This document shows positions 15,569 through 23,669 of a DNA stretch of 64,000 nt, one piece after another (position 1 is the first letter of the stretch; the number at the start of each line of letters is the position of its first letter). A program made the position numbers and the translations under genes. Location: positions 1-64,000 of the forward strand of contig NZ_JAYFQK010000003.1 in the NCBI RefSeq assembly GCF_034927245.1, given 5' to 3'. Source of the DNA: Desulfitobacterium_A sp034927245 (GTDB taxonomy: Bacteria; Bacillota; Desulfitobacteriia; Desulfitobacteriales; Desulfitobacteriaceae). The notes below the pieces were generated by a model. It saw nothing but the letters and a program-made list of their open reading frames with translations. It searched no databases and was not told the origin of the DNA.

Positions 15569-16756
15569 GTGGATAATGTGACCTATCTTGCCAACATCGA
15601 TCACCCCGTACAACTGGGGGTGATGATCGCCATTTATTTTTTCTACACCGGCTTAAGTGCCGGGGCTTTCGTTCTCTCGAGTTTGGGAACGGTTTTTGGA
15701 ATTAAAAAATATAAATCGATCGCCAAGGCCGGTGTTGTTATGGCGATTGCCTTGCTGGCCATTGCGCCGCTCCATTTAATCGGCGATCTTGAACAGCCCC
15801 AACGTTTTTACACCTTGTTTTATCGCCTTAATCCCCATTCCGCAATCTCCTACGGAACCTTCCTGCTTACCCTCTATCCCTTAAATAGTGTGATCTACCT
15901 ATGGTTTATGATGCGCCGGGATTTTGCCCAAGGGGCTGTGACCTTAACCGGGTTCAGACAGAAGCTGTATCGCTTCCTGACCTTTGGCAATGGCGACCTT
16001 TCCGAACAAGCCTTGGCTAAAGATGATCTGTGGATTAAAAGACTGGGCACGCTCGGAGTTCCTCTGGCCCTTCTCGTGCATGGATATACAGGCTTTATCC
16101 TGGCCAATATCCAAGCCCGTGCGCTTTGGCATACGGGACTGATGCCCCTTATTTTCCTGATGTCGGCTATGGTTTCCGGAACCGGTCTTTTGATCTTGGT
16201 GCTCATTCTGACCGAGCGTTTCCTCTCTCCGGAGAAAATGCTTACGCCTGAGCGCAAAGCTTTGATTTTGGATATCGGTCAGCTGATGAAATGGTTCATC
16301 GTGGTTGACGGAACATTGATGGTGATTGACTTTATCGTTCTGTACTATTCAAACGCCGCAGGTTATGCGGCTGCCGAGGTTTTGCTGCACGGGAGTCATC
16401 AAACGATGTTCTTAGGGGTTGAATTGGGTTTAGGTCTGCTTTTGCCCTTTGTTCTTACGCTGCTGTCTAAAACGAAAAAATCCTTGGGCTGGATTTCCCT
16501 CGGGTCGTTTTGCACATTGATCGGGGTCATTGCGATGCGGGTAAATTTTGTTATCGGCGGTCAACAGCTCCCGCTCAGCACGGATACGCTGAATCCTTAC
16601 ACGGCAGCCCCGGAGCATTTACTGATGATCGGGATTTTTGCCCTTGCCGAAATTGTCATTCTCTATCTTGCTTTTCGTTTTCTCCCGGTTTATGGATTGC
16701 CTAAAAATCCAACAGCTTCACCCCAAAATTTCAAGGCGGGGCATGAAGTGATGTAA
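15569..16756 (+). CDS. NrfD/PsrC-family membrane anchor (TtrC-like)
   Basis: A 395-residue polytopic protein with about nine or ten transmembrane helices. It begins NVTYLANIDHPVQLGVMIAIYFFYTGLSAGAF, a typical NrfD/PsrC first helix, and contains HLIGDLEQPQRFYTLF, a conserved loop of this family. It would oxidise menaquinol and deliver electrons to the Fe-S subunit. The GTG 15569 start follows AGAAAGGAG with one base after the previous stop. It closes the structural part of the operon; a hairpin follows. Confidence 0.85.
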   Translation: MDNVTYLANIDHPVQLGVMIAIYFFYTGLSAGAFVLSSLGTVFGIKKYKSIAKAGVVMAIALLAIAPLHLIGDLEQPQRFYTLFYRLNPHSAISYGTFLLTLYPLNSVIYLWFMMRRDFAQGAVTLTGFRQKLYRFLTFGNGDLSEQALAKDDLWIKRLGTLGVPLALLVHGYTGFILANIQARALWHTGLMPLIFLMSAMVSGTGLLILVLILTERFLSPEKMLTPERKALILDIGQLMKWFIVVDGTLMVIDFIVLYYSNAAGYAAAEVLLHGSHQTMFLGVELGLGLLLPFVLTLLSKTKKSLGWISLGSFCTLIGVIAMRVNFVIGGQQLPLSTDTLNPYTAAPEHLLMIGIFALAEIVILYLAFRFLPVYGLPKNPTASPQNFKAGHEVM

Positions 16757-16772
16757 AGTTTCAATCATTGAC

Positions 16773-16819
16773 AAGAGGCTGCCGCATAATGGATAAGATT
16801 CATGATGCGGCAGCTTCTT
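16773..16819 (+). terminator. Long hairpin after the NrfD gene
   Basis: AAGAGGCTGCCGCAT (16773-16787) pairs with ATGCGGCAGCTTCTT (16805-16819) over 15 bp with one G-U pair. The 3' side is followed by TGATGTTGC rather than a run of T, so it may be a leaky terminator or an RNA-stability element separating the structural genes from the sensor genes. Confidence 0.6.
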
Positions 16820-16881
16820 GATGTTGCTTCGATTAATGCTAAACTGGTAAATGAAGAAATAATGAGGGAGGAGGTGTGCCC

Positions 16882-17880
16882 GTGAAAAGGACCGGCCTTA
16901 TGGCGTTAGTTTGCATTTCCTTGGTGATGATCGCCGGCTATTTAGGAAGTATTCCTTCGGAAAAGCCAATGATCGCCAAAGTCGGGATTTTAGCAGCCAA
17001 TGATCTTCGCTTAACGAAGGTTGAAGGGTTAAAGTCTGAGCTGGGGCAGTTAGGCTATACAGAGGGAGTCAATCTTACGTACCGGGTCAAAATTGCCGAT
17101 AACGATCTCAGCCAGATGCGTGATTTAGGCAGTCTGCTTCTGCAGGAAAAACCGGATGTGCTCGTGGCTGCCGGAGCGGTGGAAGCTCAGGTTCTGAAGT
17201 CACTGACGGCAGAAAGCGGAGTTCAGACGCCGGTTGTTTTCATGGGTACACTTTCTCCGCTGGAAATTGGGCTGGTTCAGGACTTATCGCGGCCGGAGGG
17301 AAACTTAACCGGGCTGAATAACGAACACTATGAATTGACGCCGAAACGATTGGAACTTCTGCATCGTTTATTGCCGGGAGTTAAGAAGGTGGCAGTGCTG
17401 GGGGATACCCGGGTTCCGATATTTGACTCCATTCAGAAGGAACTGAATACGGTTGCCCAAGCCTTTGGCATATCCGTAAACATTTATACGGTTGCCAATT
17501 CCGAGGAAATACAGCTTGCCTTCGCAGGCATTGAACAGGAGGGGGCTGAGGCGATCATTCTCCTCCCCGGCTTTTACCTGGAAACGAGCACCGGTGAAAT
17601 TGTCAATTTAGCCGCGGCAGAAAAGCTTCCGGTTTTTGGAGTCTATCCCGAAGATACCGATGAAGGGTGCATTGCTTCATATGGTACGTCTAACCGGGAA
17701 CAGGGGGTTCAATCGGCTCATATGGTCAGTAAAATTCTGCGCGGGTATTCTCCGCAAGATATTCCCGTTGAGATCCCTGATCGTGTTGTTTTATCCATTA
17801 ATTTGAAGAAAGCTCAAGAACTTGGTCTCAGCCTTTCCCCCGGCGTTTTGAGCTTTGCGGATAAGGTGATTCAACCATGA
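16882..17880 (+). CDS. ABC-type substrate-binding protein (PF04392-like), orphan sensor
   Basis: A 332-residue extracytoplasmic binding protein with an N-terminal hydrophobic signal or anchor (residues 5-25) and no clear lipobox. The fold pattern VGILAANDLRLTKVEGLKSELGQLGYTEGVNLTY...PDVLVAAGAVEAQVL...PVVFMGTLSPLEIGLV matches the tryptophan/tyrosine-type ABC_sub_bind family. No permease or ATPase is encoded nearby; instead its stop overlaps the start of a histidine kinase. I infer that it presents a ligand to that kinase, as TorT does for TorS. The start is GTG 16882, eight bases after GGGAGGAGG. Confidence 0.8.
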   Translation: MKRTGLMALVCISLVMIAGYLGSIPSEKPMIAKVGILAANDLRLTKVEGLKSELGQLGYTEGVNLTYRVKIADNDLSQMRDLGSLLLQEKPDVLVAAGAVEAQVLKSLTAESGVQTPVVFMGTLSPLEIGLVQDLSRPEGNLTGLNNEHYELTPKRLELLHRLLPGVKKVAVLGDTRVPIFDSIQKELNTVAQAFGISVNIYTVANSEEIQLAFAGIEQEGAEAIILLPGFYLETSTGEIVNLAAAEKLPVFGVYPEDTDEGCIASYGTSNREQGVQSAHMVSKILRGYSPQDIPVEIPDRVVLSINLKKAQELGLSLSPGVLSFADKVIQP

Positions 17881-20033
17881 CTTATGAGCGTTCCCCTTGG
17901 TGGAAGAGAATTAAAGCTCGCGTTCTTATCTTCGGTATTCTGATGTCCATCCTGCCGCTGACGGTTTTTGGCTTTGCCAGCTTTAACGCGGCGCAGCTTA
18001 ATCTGCAAAATAATATTCAAAAGCAAAATTATGAGCGGGCCAGGGTTTTATCCGACCGCATTGATGATTTTATAACGACTATGGCCAACAGTCTCATTCA
18101 TGTTGCCTCAACGAGTGCTTATACCCTGGTCGGTGCAGACCTAAGTGCACGTGAGGTGACCTTAGGTACGCTATTGCGCGAAGTGCCTTATTTTGAAAGC
18201 CTGGAGGTCGCCGATACGAAATACCGCGTTCTGGGTCAGGTATCGAGAAGAGATGTCATTTTTCCCAACGATGGGGATAAAAAATTGAACAATCTTCAAA
18301 TCAATGCGGAACAGGCTTTTTCCTTAAGCGGGGTATTTTTTTCCGCCGATAATCGTCCCCAGGTTTATCTTACGGTGAGCATTCAAGATCCCCAGACACG
18401 GCAGATTTTAGGTTATCTGCAAGCCCGAACAGACCTTAAAAGCCTGGTCACCCAGTTTACCAATTTGCCGATCGGTCAAGCGGGCTATATTTATCTCACC
18501 GATGAAAAGGGAAATTTAATTGGGCATACGGACTTCAGCCGGGTCCTGGCTCAGGAAAATGTAAGGAATAATCCTGCGGTACAGCGGTTTTTGGCCGGAA
18601 ATCCTCCGAATCAGGATGAAAGTGAATACCGGAATGCGGAAGGCGTCCGTGTTTTAGGGACCTTTAATCACGTCAAAACAACGAATTGGGGGGTATTTAT
18701 TGAGCAGCCGGTGAGTGAGGCATATACTCCCGTTCGGGAGTTTGCAGTGCGGATCTTGGGTATTCTTTTATTAGGGATTTTGAGCGTTACAGTGATCAGC
18801 ATATATTTTGGCTTAAGATTGACCCGGCCGATTGAACATCTTGAAGAAAGGGTTCGTCAAGTCGGAGCGACGGAGAACCTCTTAACAGAGATCCCGCGGG
18901 AAAGTGATGATGAAATCGGTAATCTAGTCACGGCCTTTAATCGAATGCTTCGCCAGCTTCATGAAAAAAATCAAGCGCTTCTTGAAGATCAGGAACTTTT
19001 CAGAACTGTAGTCGAAGGAATTGGGGCCGGGATGGTCCTGCTTAATGAAAATAAGCAGATCCTTTGGTGGAATTCGATTATGGCGAATTGGTTTGGTACA
19101 GACAAACTGCAGGATGTTTCCTGTGAAACGCTTTTTCACGGGGAAGGAATGGATTGTTTATTTCAGGAGAATGGCAAGGTTATTCCCCTTGATGTGAACG
19201 GAGAACGCCGTTATTTTCGCCAAATGTACTATGGGCTGAATCCCGGAAATTCAGAGCAGGCCGCTTATCTCTTGCTCCTGGAGGATGCAACCCGGCAAGT
19301 CGAGATGGAGGCGAGAGTCGTGGAGACGGAAAAAATGGCTGCCGTAGGATTTTTGGCCTCCGGGGTAGCCCACGAGATCAATAACCCCCTAGCCATTGTC
19401 GGTGCCCATAGCGAGGATTTACTCGATCGGATGAGGGAGCAAACCGACCCGCCGGAAAACCCGGAAATTCAAAAAGCTTTGAAAATTATCAGCGAGCAAA
19501 TTAAGCGCTGTAAACAAATTACCGGACGGCTCCTCCGTTTTGCCCGGCGGGGACAAGAGGGAAACGAGTTGATGGATGTGGGAAATGCAATCGGGCAAAC
19601 GGTATCCTTATTGGAGTATCGCGCCAAACAAAAAAAGCTGATCTTTAAAACCCGGATTGATTCCGGTTTATGGGTTATGGGAAACGAAAATGAATGGCAG
19701 CAGGTTTTGCTCAATATTTTGACAAACGCAATGGACGCTTCCCAGGGAGAAAATGTGATTGAAATCAGGGCTTTTAAAGAGGAACAACAGATCAAAGTTG
19801 TGGTGCGGGATTATGGCGAGGGTATTTCCAGGGAGAATCTGAAGCGGGTTTTTGATCCCTTTTTTACGACTAAAGCAGCCGGTCAGGGGACAGGCTTAGG
19901 TCTTTTTGTCAGTTATGGAATGGTTCAGCGCATGCAGGGAACGATGGTCCTTGAAAGCGAAGAAGGGAAAGGAACCGAGGTTATCATTACTCTGCCTTAT
20001 AAGGGGGGATTGAGCCATGAAAAGCCGTTCTAA
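17877..20033 (+). CDS. Sensor histidine kinase (dCache-HAMP-PAS-HisKA-HATPase)
   Basis: A 718-residue membrane kinase. TM1 is near residues 14-34 and an extracytoplasmic dCache-type sensor follows at about 40-285. TM2 is near 290-312, HAMP at about 313-365 and PAS at about 375-485. The HisKA domain has the phosphorylated H499 in GVAHEINNPLAIV. The HATPase domain has NILTNAMDAS (N box), DYGEGI and GTGLGLFVSYG. The EINNPL form of the H box is typical of NtrB-like kinases that partner with sigma-54 activators. It overlaps the binding-protein gene by 4 bp and the regulator gene by 17 bp, so the three are a coupled sensing unit. Confidence 0.9.
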   Translation: MTYERSPWWKRIKARVLIFGILMSILPLTVFGFASFNAAQLNLQNNIQKQNYERARVLSDRIDDFITTMANSLIHVASTSAYTLVGADLSAREVTLGTLLREVPYFESLEVADTKYRVLGQVSRRDVIFPNDGDKKLNNLQINAEQAFSLSGVFFSADNRPQVYLTVSIQDPQTRQILGYLQARTDLKSLVTQFTNLPIGQAGYIYLTDEKGNLIGHTDFSRVLAQENVRNNPAVQRFLAGNPPNQDESEYRNAEGVRVLGTFNHVKTTNWGVFIEQPVSEAYTPVREFAVRILGILLLGILSVTVISIYFGLRLTRPIEHLEERVRQVGATENLLTEIPRESDDEIGNLVTAFNRMLRQLHEKNQALLEDQELFRTVVEGIGAGMVLLNENKQILWWNSIMANWFGTDKLQDVSCETLFHGEGMDCLFQENGKVIPLDVNGERRYFRQMYYGLNPGNSEQAAYLLLLEDATRQVEMEARVVETEKMAAVGFLASGVAHEINNPLAIVGAHSEDLLDRMREQTDPPENPEIQKALKIISEQIKRCKQITGRLLRFARRGQEGNELMDVGNAIGQTVSLLEYRAKQKKLIFKTRIDSGLWVMGNENEWQQVLLNILTNAMDASQGENVIEIRAFKEEQQIKVVVRDYGEGISRENLKRVFDPFFTTKAAGQGTGLGLFVSYGMVQRMQGTMVLESEEGKGTEVIITLPYKGGLSHEKPF

Positions 20034-21510
20034 AATTTTAATCCTTGATGATGAAGAGGAATTAAGAGCAGTAATCGCTCAGCGCTTAAAACGCCGCGGT
20101 TATGAGATATGGGAGGCCGGATCGGCAAAGGAAGGGATGGATTTGCTCCGGGAGAGCCTTTTCGATCTGGTGCTGCTCGATTTACGCTTACCGGACGGAA
20201 ACGGTCTTACCTTTCTGCCGCAAATAAAAGAGCGCCAGCCTGATTTGCAAGTGGTGATGCTCACCGGGCACGGTACGGTGGAGTCGGCCATTGAAGCCAT
20301 GAAAAAGGGCGCTTTCGATTATCTGATGAAGCCCTGTGATTTATCTGAGCTGGAGATCACGCTCCAAAAGGCCCTGGAGCAACGCAAGCTGATGCTCGAA
20401 AACACAGGCTTGCGCCAAGTGGTTAATCGGCAAAGGCCCGAGCTGCAGATTATTGGGGAAAGTGAAGCACTTCATTCATTAACGAACTTAGCCCAAAAAT
20501 TAGCTCAGGCCGATGCTCCTGTTCTGATTCAAGGAGAGAGCGGAACAGGCAAAGAGCTCTTTGCTCGTGCTTTGCATGTGTGGAGTCCCCGAAGTTCTCA
20601 AGCGTATATTCCCTTAAACTCAGGTGCGATTCCGGAGACCTTGATGGAGAGTGAACTATTTGGCTATGAAAAAGGAGCTTTTACAGGGGCAGGCGGGACC
20701 AAATTAGGATTGGTCGAGATGGCCGATCACGGGACACTTTTTCTTGATGAAATTGGAGAAATGCCCTTTTCGCTCCAAATCAAGCTTTTGCGTTTTTTAG
20801 AAACGGGGGAATTTCGCAGGGTGGGCGATAATCGCCTGCGTCGGGTTGATGTCCGAATCGTTACGGCGACGAACCGCGATCTTTCGCGGGAGGTAGAAGA
20901 AGGCCGTTTTCGCCAAGATCTCTATTACCGGTTAAACGGACTGACGCTCAGCCTGCCACCCTTGAGAGAGCGAAGAGAGGATATTCTTCCGTTAGCACAG
21001 TATTTCTTGGATTCCAACCGCAAGAAAGGACTCGGCCAAAACGCTTTACAACTTTCGGACGAAGGGAAACAGACCTTGCTTCAATATGACTTTCCGGGAA
21101 ATATTCGCGAACTGGCTCATTTGATGGAACGGGCCGCCATTTTGGCGGAAGGACCGGAGATCTATCCGCAGGATTTCTGGCCGGAGCAGATTTCCCCGCG
21201 GACGGGTAAAAAGATAAAGGAAGAAGAGCCGGAAGAGCCGAAAAAGCCGCCAAGGCAGCGGGAGCTGCCGGAAGAAAGTAACGATGCGGGGGAGAAAATC
21301 TATAACGGCGCAGAGGAGAAGGTCTTAACGCTTGCCGAGGTGGAGCGGGACTATATCCTGAAAATCCTGAAAAAGGTCAACGGTAACAGGACTCAGGCGG
21401 CCAGGCTCCTTGGGGTCAGTGTCCGGAATTTATATCGCAAAATCGAAGAATATGGAGACGAAGCCTCTGCAAGAAATGGGAACAATGGGAACAATGACCG
21501 GAAATACTAA
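20017..21510 (+). CDS. NtrC-family sigma-54-dependent response regulator
   Basis: A 497-residue activator. The receiver domain has acidic residues D11-D12 and the phosphoacceptor D55 in LVLLDLRLPDG. The AAA+ domain has Walker A GESGTGKE, the sigma-54 contact loop GAFTGA and a Walker B-like TLFLDEIGEMP. A proline/glutamate-rich linker (about 395-430) leads to a Fis-type HTH with NRTQAARLLGVSVRNLYRKIEEYG. It should be phosphorylated by the overlapping kinase and activate the -24/-12 promoter at 10942-10957. The long PE-rich linker is longer than usual. Confidence 0.95.
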   Translation: MKSRSKILILDDEEELRAVIAQRLKRRGYEIWEAGSAKEGMDLLRESLFDLVLLDLRLPDGNGLTFLPQIKERQPDLQVVMLTGHGTVESAIEAMKKGAFDYLMKPCDLSELEITLQKALEQRKLMLENTGLRQVVNRQRPELQIIGESEALHSLTNLAQKLAQADAPVLIQGESGTGKELFARALHVWSPRSSQAYIPLNSGAIPETLMESELFGYEKGAFTGAGGTKLGLVEMADHGTLFLDEIGEMPFSLQIKLLRFLETGEFRRVGDNRLRRVDVRIVTATNRDLSREVEEGRFRQDLYYRLNGLTLSLPPLRERREDILPLAQYFLDSNRKKGLGQNALQLSDEGKQTLLQYDFPGNIRELAHLMERAAILAEGPEIYPQDFWPEQISPRTGKKIKEEEPEEPKKPPRQRELPEESNDAGEKIYNGAEEKVLTLAEVERDYILKILKKVNGNRTQAARLLGVSVRNLYRKIEEYGDEASARNGNNGNNDRKY

Positions 21511-21529
21511 GGAGGATTGGAAAATAATT

Positions 21530-21580
21530 AGAGATATCGCTGACTGCTTTGAGAGCAGATTGGCGATATCTCTTTTTTTG
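21530..21580 (+). terminator. Rho-independent terminator after the sigma-54 regulator
   Basis: AGAGATATCGC (21530-21540) pairs perfectly with GCGATATCTCT (21563-21573). An inner CTGCTTTGAGAGCAG helix is present, and the stem is followed by a run of seven T. This ends the respiratory module before the dcw cluster. Confidence 0.9.
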
Positions 21581-21664
21581 TACTAGGACTTTATTCCTAT
21601 TTTTATTTTTTTTATGATAAAAAAGGATAAGCCGGCAGGATATTTCCTAGAAATGGAGAAATAG

Positions 21665-21710
21665 TGGGGTAAAGTGGGGCAAAGTGGGGCGAAAGATTAT
21701 CGCTGTGGGG
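21665..21710 (+). promoter_or_regulatory. MraZ-binding repeats
   Basis: TGGGG repeats stand at 21665, 21675 and 21685, exactly 10 bp apart within AAAGTGGGGC units, with a fourth TGGGG at 21706. This is the direct-repeat operator recognised by MraZ upstream of its own gene in many bacteria. The repeats lie 9-54 bp before the mraZ start. A TATGAT hexamer at 21613-21618 could be the -10 element. Confidence 0.75.
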
Positions 21711-21718
21711 TGACATCA

Positions 21719-22150
21719 ATGTTCATGGGGGAATACCTCCATACAATCGATGGAAAAGGCAGGCTGATTGTACCGGCTAAATTCCGGGAAGCCTTGGGGG
21801 AGAAATTTATCGCTACCAAAGGCTTAGATCATTGTCTGTTCATTTACCCCGAAGAGGAGTGGCAAACTATTGAGCAGAAGCTCCGTGCCTTACCGTTTAC
21901 ACAGCCTGATGTCAGGGCTTTCGTCCGATTCTTTTTTTCCGGTGCAACCGAATGTGAACTGGACAAGCAGGGAAGAATTCTTTTGCCGGCCAATTTACGG
22001 GAATATGCCCAATTGGTAAAAGATGTGGTTCTTGTGGGGATATCGTCCCGAGTTGAAATTTGGAGTCAGGAACTTTGGGCAGACTACAGTGAACAGGCCG
22101 AAAAGGATTATATCGCAGCTGCAGAATCTTTGGTTAATCTGGGGATTTAA
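21719..22150 (+). CDS. mraZ: Transcriptional regulator MraZ
   Basis: A 143-residue AbrB-fold regulator, exactly the usual length. The N-terminus MFMGEYLHTIDGKGRLIVPAKFRE is the family hallmark, and the second half repeats the DxxGRxxLP motif as ELDKQGRILLPANLRE. It autoregulates the dcw operon by binding the TGGGG repeats just upstream. The frame is open from 21674, but ATG 21719 gives the conserved MFMGEY start. First gene of the dcw cluster. Confidence 0.95.
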   Translation: MFMGEYLHTIDGKGRLIVPAKFREALGEKFIATKGLDHCLFIYPEEEWQTIEQKLRALPFTQPDVRAFVRFFFSGATECELDKQGRILLPANLREYAQLVKDVVLVGISSRVEIWSQELWADYSEQAEKDYIAAAESLVNLGI

Positions 22151-22167
22151 AGAAGGGGACGAAGGTA

Positions 22168-23100
22168 TTGGAATTTCATCATGTCACAGTATTGCTTAAA
22201 GAAACGATAGAAGGAATTTTTAAGGACCCTTCGGGAATTTACGTCGATTGTACTCTCGGTGGAGCCGGTCATGCGCGTCTGCTTCTTTCAAAGATGTCAG
22301 CGGAAGGGAAATTGATTGCTTTTGATCAGGACCCTAAGGCCATTGCGAATGCTCGGGACATTTTTCCAAAGGATGAACGCCTTATTCTGGTCAACCGGAA
22401 TTTTGAACACCTTCAGGAAAGTTTACAAAACCTTAAACTTCTGCCGGTTCAAGGGATCTACTTTGATCTCGGGGTTTCTTCACCCCAACTGGATGAAGCA
22501 GAACGCGGTTTTAGTTATATGCATGAGGCTGAGCTTGATATGAGGATGAATCCTCAAAATCCGGTCACTGCTCGTCAGCTGGTGAATACATGGAGTGCAC
22601 AGCAGCTTGCCGATATTATCTGGAAATATGGAGAAGAAAAGTGGTCCAAGCGGATCGCTGAGTTTATCGTCAAGGCCAGAGCTCAAAAGGAGATTGCAAC
22701 GACCGAAGAATTGGTAGAAGTCATCAAAAGTGCGATTCCCGCAGGGGCACGAAGAGATGGGCCTCATCCTGCCAAACGAACCTTTCAGGCTTTACGGATT
22801 GCGGTTAACGATGAGCTGGGAGTTTTAGAGCGGGCCTTGGATCAAGTCATCACGTGTTTGGCACCGGGCGGGCGAGTAGGCGTGATCACGTTTCATTCGC
22901 TGGAAGACCGTATTGTCAAAGAAAAGATGAATTCTTGGCGGGGACGTTGTACATGCCCGCCTAATTTTCCGGTTTGCATGTGCGGGGCAACCCCTTTAGC
23001 AAAAGTCATTACCCGCAAACCGATTATACCCTCAGCCGAAGAAATCGAGGAGAATCCTCGTTCGAGAAGTGCCAAACTTAGGATTGCTGAAAAACTTTAA
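22168..23100 (+). CDS. rsmH: 16S rRNA (cytosine-1402-N4) methyltransferase RsmH
   Basis: A 310-residue SAM-dependent methyltransferase (MraW) that modifies C1402 in the ribosomal decoding centre. It carries HVTVLLKETIEG at the N-terminus, the SAM-binding YVDCTLGGAGHA, FDLGVSSPQLD, DMRMNP, and the C-terminal VITFHSLEDRIVK. It uses TTG 22168 as start with a modest upstream AAGGGGACGAAGG. It follows mraZ by 17 bp, the canonical order. Confidence 0.95.
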   Translation: MEFHHVTVLLKETIEGIFKDPSGIYVDCTLGGAGHARLLLSKMSAEGKLIAFDQDPKAIANARDIFPKDERLILVNRNFEHLQESLQNLKLLPVQGIYFDLGVSSPQLDEAERGFSYMHEAELDMRMNPQNPVTARQLVNTWSAQQLADIIWKYGEEKWSKRIAEFIVKARAQKEIATTEELVEVIKSAIPAGARRDGPHPAKRTFQALRIAVNDELGVLERALDQVITCLAPGGRVGVITFHSLEDRIVKEKMNSWRGRCTCPPNFPVCMCGATPLAKVITRKPIIPSAEEIEENPRSRSAKLRIAEKL

Positions 23101-23130
23101 CGGTCTAAAGCGAAAGGAGGACGAATACCT

Positions 23131-23619
23131 TTGATAGTAGCGCAGGAAAAATTAGAATGGCAGCAGCCCTTAGACGAATTGCCCCGTTCCCCCCAAAAAA
23201 TGATTCGCAGGAAAAAGGCCCACTCTCGCTGGAAAAGCATTTTGGCTTTGGGACTGACTTTTTCTATGGCAGCGGTTCTTGCTGTGCAAACGATCAACAT
23301 CACGGTTGTCAAAGGTGCACAAATCCGGGCTATGGAAAAAGAGATTACCGAACTGGAAGCCAACAATAATTTGCTTCAGGTTCAAGTCGATAAGCTTCGG
23401 TCTGTGAGTCGAATCGAGAGTGAGGCCCTGGCTATGGGGATGCAAAAACCGACGGGTACAGTATATGTGGCTGGAACGATGCCGATCAAGAGCCAAACGG
23501 GTGCCGTGCCGACTCAAACAGCATCACAGGCAGCATCACAGACTGCAACGGAAGAACCTTCATTCTTGAAGCAAATATCACAAAAATTTACGAGTTTCTT
23601 TGCTTCTACTCAACGCTGA
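23131..23619 (+). CDS. ftsL: FtsL/DivIC-like septum protein
   Basis: A 162-residue bitopic protein with a basic N-terminus (MIRRKKAHSRWK), one transmembrane helix (about residues 37-56) and an external leucine-zipper-like coiled coil (KEITELEANNNLLQVQVDKLRSVSRIE, about 69-98). The position between rsmH and the spoVD-type transpeptidase is that of ftsL. It has a longer low-complexity S/T/Q/A tail than B. subtilis FtsL. It should bridge DivIB/DivIC and the septal synthase. The TTG 23131 start follows AAAGGAGG. Confidence 0.8.
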   Translation: MIVAQEKLEWQQPLDELPRSPQKMIRRKKAHSRWKSILALGLTFSMAAVLAVQTINITVVKGAQIRAMEKEITELEANNNLLQVQVDKLRSVSRIESEALAMGMQKPTGTVYVAGTMPIKSQTGAVPTQTASQAASQTATEEPSFLKQISQKFTSFFASTQR

Positions 23620-23669
23620 TAAAGGCGGTTTGGAGTACGGTGACGCCCCGAATAAAGGGGGGGAGGACG

